Part shown: one piece after another, positions 1-5,403 of the stretch | Layout: the number at the start of each line of letters is the position of its first letter | Numbering within the stretch: position 1 is the stretch's first letter | Source: Deltaproteobacteria bacterium ADurb.Bin026 | GTDB taxonomy: Bacteria > Desulfobacterota > Syntrophorhabdia > Syntrophorhabdales > Syntrophorhabdaceae | Direction: 5' to 3' | DNA length: 5,618 nt | Assembly (NCBI GenBank): GCA_002071245.1 | Contig: MWEV01000097.1 | Location: forward strand, 1-5,618 | Position numbers and translations under genes: made by a program | Notes under the pieces: generated by a model | Database searches by the model: none | What the model was told of the DNA's origin: nothing | The model's input: the letters and a program-made list of their open reading frames with translations, nothing else

Positions 1-366
1 ACTCAACACATCCATGAGAAAAAACATAACGGCACATGCGAATCACCGGGGGAACTGCCATATCATTATGCCCCCATCAAGCCGTTAAAAATCATCAACT
101 CAGTAAATGAAATAGCTTGCGAACAATCATCTTTTCTTGCCTACTCAAGACCCCAATCAATCCCAAAATCAAGATATGTAAAGATCCTTTCGGAAGAAGG
201 CGATATAATGGAGGCGGCGGCAAACTTTTTCTCATACCTCATAGATCTCGACCATGAAGATGTTGAAATCATCTATGCAGAAACCATCCCTGAGATAGGT
301 ATCGGAAAAGCCATGATGGACAGGCTAAAGAAGGCATCAAAAAAATACAAACATATAACCCATTGA
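1..366 (+). CDS. sua5: Sua5/YrdC/YwlC-type L-threonylcarbamoyladenylate synthase, C-terminal part (5' truncated)
   Basis: The frame is open from base 1 and stops with TGA at 364-366, giving the last 121 residues; the start lies outside the window. Sua5-family enzymes make threonylcarbamoyl-AMP from threonine, bicarbonate and ATP in the cytoplasm, the first step of the t6A37 modification of ANN-decoding tRNAs. The visible part begins at the end of the catalytic YrdC-like domain. It continues through the characteristic interdomain linker (SPG at residues 15-17, HYAP at 22-25, then a PL pair). The rest is the small Sua5 C-terminal domain, with the family-like stretch IIYAETIPEIGIGKAMMDRL near the end. 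The C-terminal domain marks this as long Sua5 rather than short TsaC. The catalytic core cannot be checked because it is missing. No terminator follows, so transcription may continue into the next gene. Family assignment rests on motif recognition. Confidence 0.86.
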   Translation, partial: TQHIHEKKHNGTCESPGELPYHYAPIKPLKIINSVNEIACEQSSFLAYSRPQSIPKSRYVKILSEEGDIMEAAANFFSYLIDLDHEDVEIIYAETIPEIGIGKAMMDRLKKASKKYKHITH

Positions 367-417
367 TAATTTAAGTGATTCATGTTATCTTAAAAACCAA
401 AAAAATAGCATAAATAC

Positions 418-424
418 GAGGGGG
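418..424 (+). promoter_or_regulatory. Shine-Dalgarno site supporting the upstream start at 428
   Basis: GAGGGGG precedes ATG 428; its GAGG core is 6 nt from the start codon. It is the only good ribosome binding site upstream of the lipoprotein gene. The internal ATG at 557, which would give a normal-looking lipoprotein signal peptide, has no purine-rich site before it. The 61-bp gap (367-427) is otherwise AT-rich, with a weak TTAAG...CTTAA inverted repeat (371-375/389-393) and no convincing promoter or terminator. Confidence 0.5.
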
Positions 425-427
425 TCA

Positions 428-868
428 ATGCAAAGAACAGTTGAATATATTAAGGATTTTTTTTGCATCGCGTTTAGGCAATCTAATGAATTATTGTGTA
501 TTATCGGTAGGATAGGCGACAAACTATGCGAGTTATACACAACTTATCAACATAAAATGTGGAAAACTATTAAAAGTCCTCTATTTTTAAGAACATTCTT
601 GGTTTTGTTGTGTATAATGCTTTTTTTCTCCTGTAGCTCATCCAAGGCACCAAAAAAGGATAAATATGCCCTTGATAACAGCCTTATTTCAATGAGTGAA
701 GACGATGTGAGAAAGAGATACGGGGAACCATATATGGTAAGCAAAACATCTGAAAACAAAATTATATGGACTTATGTGCCACAGTGGAAAATCCTGCCAG
801 ATAACAAAAATACGATATATGTTGAATTTGAAGAAGGCAAGGTCGTAAAAATCATTAAAGCAAGGTGA
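428..868 (+). CDS. Small BamE/SmpA-like outer-membrane lipoprotein (start uncertain: 428 or 557)
   Basis: From ATG 428 the product is 146 residues. Residues 44-69 look like a lipoprotein signal peptide: M44-W-K-T-I-K basic start, a hydrophobic run (FLVLLCIMLFF), then F-F-S-C with C69 as the lipidation site, followed by a Ser/Lys-rich linker. Residues ~85-146 match the SmpA/OmlA (BamE) pattern: a 'S-E-D-D-V-x-x-x-Y-G-E-P' turn, a central 'IIWTYVP' strand and a terminal 'VEFEEGKVVKII' strand. In known members this fold sits on the inner leaflet of the outer membrane, BamE being an accessory of the BAM complex. Here only the fold and location are inferred. The 43 residues before M44 are odd for a lipoprotein, yet only the 428 start has a ribosome binding site. 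The next gene follows after 4 bp, so the two are probably co-transcribed and translationally coupled. -3 Phe in the lipobox is unusual but tolerated. Confidence 0.75.
   Translation: MQRTVEYIKDFFCIAFRQSNELLCIIGRIGDKLCELYTTYQHKMWKTIKSPLFLRTFLVLLCIMLFFSCSSSKAPKKDKYALDNSLISMSEDDVRKRYGEPYMVSKTSENKIIWTYVPQWKILPDNKNTIYVEFEEGKVVKIIKAR
495..617. promoter_or_regulatory. Cluster of five DnaA-box-like 9-mers
   Basis: Two 9-mers match the DnaA-box consensus TTATNCACA exactly: TTATACACA at 533-541 (+) and its reverse complement at 609-617 (-). Three others differ from a consensus box by one base: 495-503 (-, TAATACACA), 544-552 (+, TTATCAACA) and 558-566 (-, TTTTCCACA). The two exact boxes are parts of a perfect 11-bp inverted repeat (533-543 and 607-617). 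I noticed no other exact match in the window. An AT-rich stretch (367-420) lies just upstream. This could be a DnaA-binding regulatory site or an origin segment, but the boxes fall in an open reading frame and no dnaA, dnaN or similar gene is visible. Function is unproven. Confidence 0.35.
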
Positions 869-872
869 GTCT

Positions 873-1136
873 ATGATATGCGAAAAATGTAACCAAGAGA
901 TCGAGACCATCGTTTGTAATAGTTGCAACGAGACCGTATTAAAGCTGGGTCCATTTTGTTATGTATGCGGAAAAATATTAGACACCAGTGAAGAAGATGG
1001 AGAAAATAAACCAGACACCGAAGAAGAGATCGATTTTTCAAAAAGGATTTTATGCAGCGACGGAACGTGTATAGGTGTTGTAGAAAACGGCGTGTGCAAA
1101 GTATGCGGTAAGCCATATGTCCCTGAATCGTCTTAG
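873..1136 (+). CDS. Small 10-cysteine zinc-ribbon protein, function unknown
   Basis: An 87-residue acidic, soluble protein without signal peptide or membrane segment. Ten cysteines form CxxC pairs at 3/6, 15/18, 29/32 and 75/78, plus a CSDGTC knuckle at 61/66. C3-C18 can make one short zinc ribbon and C61-C78 a second; the 29/32 pair is left over or joins one of them. A Glu/Asp-rich linker (residues 39-54) separates the halves. The C-terminal half (LCSDGTCIGVV ... GVCKVCGKPY) resembles a short motif I associate with hypothetical proteins of Deltaproteobacteria; this is recollection, not a search. ATG 873 follows the lipoprotein stop by 4 bp, with AAGG at 862-865 as ribosome binding site, so it is probably the second gene of that transcript. 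Zinc binding is inferred. A role in protein or nucleic-acid contact would be typical for zinc ribbons, but none can be assigned here. Confidence 0.8.
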   Translation: MICEKCNQEIETIVCNSCNETVLKLGPFCYVCGKILDTSEEDGENKPDTEEEIDFSKRILCSDGTCIGVVENGVCKVCGKPYVPESS

Positions 1137-1212
1137 TTGAAGCATATTTCAAAGTATTTTAATACTGCACTATCATTGCCTTATTTTGGATACTTTTTCG
1201 CTAAATAAACAA

Positions 1213-1218
1213 TATAAT
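1213..1218 (+). promoter_or_regulatory. Possible -10 box for ftsY
   Basis: The 103-bp AT-rich gap before ftsY contains a perfect TATAAT at 1213-1218, 21 bp before the start codon. No good -35 lies 16-18 bp upstream (TTGGAT at 1186-1191 is 21 bp away), so the call is weak. The same gap holds a small AT-only palindrome, AGTATT-TT-AATACT (1153-1166). It is too AT-rich to be a convincing terminator for the preceding gene. Confidence 0.28.
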
Positions 1219-1239
1219 TATAAATAGAGAGCAAAGGAT

Positions 1240-2148
1240 ATGGGTATATTTGACAGAATAAAAAACGGTTTGGCACGTACAAGGGATCAACTGGTAACGA
1301 AAATCGAATGGGCAATAAAGGGAAAACCTATTGATGAGGATGCGTTCATTGATATAGAAGAGGCATTGATTCTCTCTGATGCAGGCCTTGAAACTACAGA
1401 GGTTTTTATCCATGCCCTTAAGGACAGATGGAAAAGAGGCCAGATAAAGACAACTGAAGACATAAAAAGTGCCATGATTGAAGAGGTTGGACATCTCCTT
1501 TCGACTGTTGAAAAACCAATAACGATAAACCAACATAAACCTTTCGTTATTATTACGCTTGGTGTAAACGGCGTAGGAAAGACAACTACGATAGCAAAGC
1601 TCGCAAGATCATACAAAGAATCCGGAAAGAAAGTACTGCTCGGCGCATGTGATACTTTCAGGGCAGCGGCAATAGAACAACTTGAGGAGTGGGCAAAAAG
1701 ACTCAACATCGATGTTATAAAACATAAGGAGGGCTCAGATCCTGCCGCTGTTGCCTATGATGCCACTAAGGCTGCAAAGGCAAGAGGTGTTGATGTGCTT
1801 ATCCTCGATACCGCAGGAAGGCTGCATACCAAGGCAAATCTCATGGAGGAGATGAAAAAGATAAAGCGCGTCGTGAACAAAGAGATGGAAGGCGCACCAC
1901 ATGAAACATTACTCGTTGTTGATGCAACAAATGGACAGAATGTTATTTCACAGGCCAAGACTTTTAATGAAGCACTGGAGGTTACAGGCATCGTAATAAC
2001 CAAACTCGACGGCACTGCAAAGGGGGGATTTATTCTCCCTGTAGCCCATATTTTAAAAATCCCGATCAGGTATGTCGGGGTTGGGGAACAATTCGAAGAC
2101 CTTATTCCTTTTAATGCAAAGGAATTTTCAAAGGCATTGTTTGACTAA
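1240..2148 (+). CDS. ftsY: Signal recognition particle receptor FtsY (SRP GTPase)
   Basis: FtsY is the membrane-associated receptor that binds the SRP (Ffh-4.5S RNA)-ribosome complex and delivers nascent membrane proteins to SecYEG; reciprocal GTP hydrolysis resets both GTPases. The 302-residue product has the N domain at ~1-95 (opening MGIFDRIKNGLARTR, typical of FtsY). The G domain follows, with the P-loop GVNGVGKTT (108-116), the SRP-GTPase insertion-box motif DTFRAAA (138-144), DTAGR (190-194), TKLD followed by GTAKGG (254-262) and the closing GVGE (280-283). All nucleotide-binding motifs are intact. The long acidic A domain of enterobacterial FtsY is absent, so membrane contact would rely on the short N-terminal helix. 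Ffh is excluded because no methionine-rich M domain follows. The start fits the family. AGAGAG at 1226-1231 (8 nt from the ATG) is a better ribosome site than AAAGGA, which ends one base before it. It runs convergently into the M16 gene across 74 bp. Confidence 0.97.
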   Translation: MGIFDRIKNGLARTRDQLVTKIEWAIKGKPIDEDAFIDIEEALILSDAGLETTEVFIHALKDRWKRGQIKTTEDIKSAMIEEVGHLLSTVEKPITINQHKPFVIITLGVNGVGKTTTIAKLARSYKESGKKVLLGACDTFRAAAIEQLEEWAKRLNIDVIKHKEGSDPAAVAYDATKAAKARGVDVLILDTAGRLHTKANLMEEMKKIKRVVNKEMEGAPHETLLVVDATNGQNVISQAKTFNEALEVTGIVITKLDGTAKGGFILPVAHILKIPIRYVGVGEQFEDLIPFNAKEFSKALFD

Positions 2149-2222
2149 AAAACATTCGACTATCTTCTTGTTTTGGCATTATGCAAGTATGCGGCCATTT
2201 TGCTTGATCGACGTCATACCTA

Positions 2223-4823
2223 TCAATTACCACCTACCGTTATCCGTACCATCTTATCAAGCAGCAGATATTTTTTTGCTACCTTATTCACATCGTCTTT
2301 TGTTACCTTTTCAATAAGCTTGGGCCACATTTTAAAATGGTCCGGTCTCAAACCATACATGACGTCAAGGCACATACTCGAAGATATAGGGCCATTTGAT
2401 TGCATTCTTATATAATGCGTACCTATGAGGTGGTTTTTTGCATTTTCAACCTCGGTATCGGTAAACCCATCTTTGACAATCTTTTCGATTTCTGCACATG
2501 AAATCTTTTCGACCTCTTTTACGAGTTTTTTATCCGTTCCGATATATATGCCCATGCCACCCGTTTCGTAAATCATCTGATTAAAGAATGTAAGGGCATA
2601 TGCATATGGGTTTTCTTCTCTCAAAACCCTGTGTATCCTCCCTCCCATACCGGAAAGAATAGCATCCATGACCTCTACCGCATACCTGTCTTCATCGATA
2701 ATGCCAGGACCTGCAAAACCAAAGATAAGATGTGACTGCATTATATCCTTCGTGATTACAACATGCTTTTCAGGAGTAGCCACGGGTGGCAACTTTTTCA
2801 GTGGATTGGACCTCCCCTTCCATTGGAAAAAGAGGTTTTCAAACATTGCCTTCAGTTCTTTTTCATCCACATCACCTGAAATTGCAAGCACAGCATTCGA
2901 CGGACTTACATAGTTTTTGTAATACTCTTCTATATCATTGAGTTTTAAATTCTCTATGTCTGCCTCATTGCCCACAGGGTCCCTGCTATAAGGATGTCCT
3001 TTGTAAAGGGTTTCATTGAAACGAATAAAAGTATTGCGTATGGGGTCATCATCCCGTTGTCTTATCTCTGAAAGGATCTCGCCTTTAACGGTTTTCAACT
3101 CCTCTTCCCTGAAAACTGTTGACGTAAGCACCTCTTTAAGGAGACCCAACACCTTCTTGATATCCTTGCTTAAGAATTTTCCAGAAAGTCCAAAGATATT
3201 TTTACCGTTGAACGCATCCATATTTCCGGCAAGCATATCTATCTCTTTTGCAATAGCATTCGCACTTTTATCTTTTGTCCCTCTTAGCAGCATCTTTGAA
3301 AGTGCATTGAAAATACCATTTTTTCCTTGAGGTTCTTCCTTTAGCCCACCCACAAAGCCTATCATAAATGCAAAACTCGGCGACGCCTGATTTTTGTTTA
3401 CAAGCATGGTCAACCCATTTTCCAGTTGAAACTTATGGGGGTTGGAAACCCTCTTAGGCAAAAGCGCAACTATTGTCTTATTTTGCCCGATCATGTATTT
3501 TTGGAGCATATTTTTAATATCATCCACCGACACCTGATCTACATCCGATAAAAACTTCTCTACAAAAAGCGGGTCACCCGTTAAGGTCTGATAGTTCCCC
3601 AATTGTCTCGCTATTCCTTGAACGGTTTCCGCAGCATATACAAAAGAGGCCTTGATCATGTTTTTTGCCTTTGTCATCTCCCATTCAGTAACCCCTTCTG
3701 TCATAATACGTATCAGTTCTTCGTCTATTGCCTTCACCGTCGTTTTGTAATCCTTTTCTTTGAGCGTCGAAAAGATCACAAAAAGACCTTCTTCCTTTGG
3801 GGTAAACAAATATGTGGCGCTGTTTGTAACGATTCCCTTTTTGTATTTTAATCGTTCCTGTAGACGGGAGCTTTCGCCTTCTCCCAGGATTGTGCCCAAT
3901 ACCTCCAATGCCGGTGTATCTTTATCAACAATTGAAGGTATACGGTATGCTATGGCAAGATAGCTCTCCTTTACATTTCTTTCAATAATATTTTCATTCA
4001 CATCACTTTTTTTCTTGGAATCTTTTCCATCCTCGTCAGTCTCGAAAGAATTTTTATTTATGTTGTCTATTCCGGTAGTTTTTGACTGGATGCTTTTTTC
4101 ATAAAAGTGTTTTTTTATCAATACATCAGCGGTCTTTGGATCAAAATCACCCGCAATCACGATAGCCATATTGTCAGGCACGTAATATTTCTTGAAATAA
4201 TTCAGAATCTCGTCCCTATTAATGCTTTTTACTGTATCTTCATACCCTATAATGGGTCTCCCATATGGATGTTCTCTGTAACTTGTTGAGAACAACTCCT
4301 TAAAAAGCTTCCTCTGTGGGTCATCTTCTCCCATCTTGATCTCTTCGAGCACCACCTTCCTCTCCTTTTCAATCTCTTCCTCCGGAAAGGCGGGGTTTCT
4401 CACTGCATCAACAAGCAACTCAAAACCTTCCTCAAACGCCCTCGATGGTACAATAATATGATAAACCGTATTGTCGTATGAGGTATACGCATTCACCACA
4501 CCACCCAACGATTCGATACGCGAAGCCATCTCGTTTGCCTTGACTTTTTCAGTACCTTTAAAGATAAGGTGCTCGATAAAGTGCGTGATGCCTGCTATCT
4601 TCTGGTCTTCATATTTGCTTCCCGCCTTAACCCAGATTTGCAGGGCAACAACGCCTGTATCCTTGCGTTGTTGAAAGACATATTGAAGACCATTTCCGAG
4701 TGAAAACAGTTCCATAGCGTACACCGTCCTATAGTATGGTAAAATAGAAAGGATTAAAACTACAAAAACAAAAAAAAGAAAAAAGGGGGAAGGCCCCCTT
4801 TTAGAGGGCCTTCTTACCTTCAT
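2223..4823 (-). CDS. Tandem M16 (insulinase/pitrilysin-family) zinc metallopeptidase, probably exported
   Basis: M16 peptidases form a clam-shell chamber that degrades small peptides or cleaves targeting sequences. The 866-residue product holds two M16 halves. Half one (~38-450) carries the inverted zinc site HFIEH at 81-85 and the third ligand E161 in ERKVVLEEI (75 residues after H85), with E154 also conserved; it should be active. Half two (~463-862) has the same fold (LENGLTMLV; later SGMGGRI and NPYAYAL), but the zinc site reads NALSK at 506-510 and is catalytically dead, as usual in fused M16 proteins. A hydrophilic Lys/Asp-rich insert (~242-282) separates the first two subdomains. Residues 1-36 read as a Sec signal peptide: basic start, hydrophobic run 14-30, V-Y-A at 34-36. 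That suggests the periplasm. The 4823 start overlaps iorB by 23 bp, has no ribosome site and places a terminator in codons 8-18. The alternative ATG 4715 would give an 830-residue cytoplasmic enzyme. I kept 4823 because the signal peptide ends exactly at the domain border. The substrate is unknown. Confidence 0.9.
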   Translation of the reverse strand: MKVRRPSKRGPSPFFLFFVFVVLILSILPYYRTVYAMELFSLGNGLQYVFQQRKDTGVVALQIWVKAGSKYEDQKIAGITHFIEHLIFKGTEKVKANEMASRIESLGGVVNAYTSYDNTVYHIIVPSRAFEEGFELLVDAVRNPAFPEEEIEKERKVVLEEIKMGEDDPQRKLFKELFSTSYREHPYGRPIIGYEDTVKSINRDEILNYFKKYYVPDNMAIVIAGDFDPKTADVLIKKHFYEKSIQSKTTGIDNINKNSFETDEDGKDSKKKSDVNENIIERNVKESYLAIAYRIPSIVDKDTPALEVLGTILGEGESSRLQERLKYKKGIVTNSATYLFTPKEEGLFVIFSTLKEKDYKTTVKAIDEELIRIMTEGVTEWEMTKAKNMIKASFVYAAETVQGIARQLGNYQTLTGDPLFVEKFLSDVDQVSVDDIKNMLQKYMIGQNKTIVALLPKRVSNPHKFQLENGLTMLVNKNQASPSFAFMIGFVGGLKEEPQGKNGIFNALSKMLLRGTKDKSANAIAKEIDMLAGNMDAFNGKNIFGLSGKFLSKDIKKVLGLLKEVLTSTVFREEELKTVKGEILSEIRQRDDDPIRNTFIRFNETLYKGHPYSRDPVGNEADIENLKLNDIEEYYKNYVSPSNAVLAISGDVDEKELKAMFENLFFQWKGRSNPLKKLPPVATPEKHVVITKDIMQSHLIFGFAGPGIIDEDRYAVEVMDAILSGMGGRIHRVLREENPYAYALTFFNQMIYETGGMGIYIGTDKKLVKEVEKISCAEIEKIVKDGFTDTEVENAKNHLIGTHYIRMQSNGPISSSMCLDVMYGLRPDHFKMWPKLIEKVTKDDVNKVAKKYLLLDKMVRITVGGN
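4713..4736 (-). promoter_or_regulatory. Alternative translation start / possible promoter for the M16 peptidase
   Basis: On the minus strand ATG 4715-4713 is preceded by AGGACGG (4730-4724) with an 8-nt spacer, a fair ribosome binding site. The product would begin MELFSLGNGLQ, right at the first strand of the M16 domain. TACTAT at 4736-4731 could be a -10 box, but its -35 region (TTTTAA, 4759-4754) is poor. A transcript starting from it would begin around 4724 and so lack that ribosome site. The two signals therefore do not support each other, and both remain tentative. Confidence 0.25.
4770..4802 (-). terminator. Intrinsic terminator of the iorAB operon
   Basis: Reading the minus strand, AAAAGGGGG (4802-4794), loop CCTT (4793-4790) and CCCCCTTTT (4789-4781) form a perfect 9-bp stem with a tetraloop. 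TT-C-TTTTTTTT (4780-4770) follows, then G and five more T. This is a textbook Rho-independent terminator. It starts inside the iorB TAA stop codon (4803-4801), and it also lies within codons 8-18 of the longest M16 reading frame. Confidence 0.82.
4789..4813 (-). other. Competing hairpin overlapping the iorB stop codon and the terminator
   Basis: On the minus strand GAAGGCCCTCT (4813-4803) can pair with AGGGGGCCTTC (4799-4789), an 11-bp stem with one G-U pair and an AAA loop (4802-4800). Its 3' arm is the same G-rich segment that forms the 5' arm of the terminator, so the two hairpins exclude each other. The 5' arm consists of the last iorB codons. A ribosome finishing iorB would cover it and free the terminator. 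The pairing is seen directly; a regulatory role is inference. Confidence 0.5.
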
Positions 4824-5391
4824 AGAATGCTTTGACGTTCAAATCGTGGAGTTTTGGTGCGAGGAGGCTTTTGATTGCATCCACAAACTGCTCATCCTTT
4901 ACTTCGGGGAAAAAGTTTGAGAATGCACCGACAAGCACCACATTTGCTGCCTGGATATTGCCGAGTTTTCTTGCAATCTCCTGCCCATCGATTGCGTATA
5001 CGTTTTCCTTGAAATACTTTTTGAATATTTCATCAACGTCTTTGGGATATTCCATCTGACCTAAGTTTACGGCAGGCGGCAATATCTTCTGGTTGTTGAT
5101 GATAATCTTGCCTTCAGGTTTCACCCAATTGATATAGCGGATTGCTTCGAGAAGCTCAAAGGAAAGGAGATAATCCACATCACCGTATTTGATAAGCGGC
5201 GAATAGACCTTTTTTCCGAATCTGAAATGTGTTGTTACGTCTCCGCCTCTCTGTGCCATACCGTGAACTTCCGCCTTTTTCACATCGTACCCGGCCTTGA
5301 TAAAGACTTCGGCAAGGATGTTGCTCGCGAGGATTGCCCCCTGTCCGCCAACACCTGAAAGAAATATATTTGTTGTTTTTCCGTCTTTCAT
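4801..5391 (-). CDS. iorB: Indolepyruvate:ferredoxin oxidoreductase, beta subunit (IorB)
   Basis: With IorA this subunit forms a cytoplasmic, oxygen-sensitive enzyme that oxidatively decarboxylates aryl-pyruvates (indolepyruvate, phenylpyruvate) to aryl-acyl-CoA and reduces ferredoxin, typically in anaerobic breakdown of aromatic amino acids; related pairs act on arylacetyl-CoA or other 2-oxo acids. The 196-residue product is one pyruvate-ferredoxin-oxidoreductase gamma-type domain. It shows the hallmark GVGGQG at 13-18 and the conserved V-H-G-M-A-Q-R-G-G-D stretch at 42-51, with length normal for the family. The start is ATG 5391: AGGAGGG at 5403-5397 sits 5 nt upstream. A GTG at 5406 would lengthen the protein by five residues but would put that ribosome site inside the gene. 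iorA ends 11 bp upstream, so the pair is an operon. The stop codon is embedded in a terminator. The exact oxo-acid substrate cannot be read from the sequence. Confidence 0.93.
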   Translation of the reverse strand: MKDGKTTNIFLSGVGGQGAILASNILAEVFIKAGYDVKKAEVHGMAQRGGDVTTHFRFGKKVYSPLIKYGDVDYLLSFELLEAIRYINWVKPEGKIIINNQKILPPAVNLGQMEYPKDVDEIFKKYFKENVYAIDGQEIARKLGNIQAANVVLVGAFSNFFPEVKDEQFVDAIKSLLAPKLHDLNVKAFYEGKKAL

Positions 5392-5396
5392 GTTCT

Positions 5397-5403
5397 CCCT
5401 CCT
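5397..5403 (-). promoter_or_regulatory. Strong Shine-Dalgarno site deciding the iorB start
   Basis: AGGAGGG on the minus strand (5403-5397) overlaps the end of the iorA TGA stop (5405-5403) and stands 5 nt before ATG 5391. This favours ATG 5391 over the in-frame GTG 5406, and suggests translational coupling of iorB to iorA. Confidence 0.8.

Noticed and set aside
371..393. TTAAG...CTTAA inverted repeat as the sua5 terminator
   Set aside because: A five-base, mostly A-T stem with a 13-base loop and no T-run after it.
871..1152. Antisense open frame across the zinc-ribbon gene
   Set aside because: The plus-strand frame has ordered CxxC motifs and a ribosome site; the antisense product has no recognisable features and is a shadow frame.
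1153..1166. AGTATT-TT-AATACT palindrome as terminator or operator
   Set aside because: All A/T except the outer G-C pairs, a two-base loop and no T-run. It is too weak to call as a terminator, and as an operator it is unsupported.
1287..1709. Antisense open frame of 140 codons inside ftsY
   Set aside because: It lies entirely opposite the intact N and G domains of FtsY; no ribosome site or motif supports it.
2149..2222. Bidirectional terminator between convergent ftsY and the M16 gene
   Set aside because: Only weak pairings (for example GCAT with ATGC around 2179-2195) and no stem followed by a clear T-run on either strand. I see nothing definable in these 74 bp.
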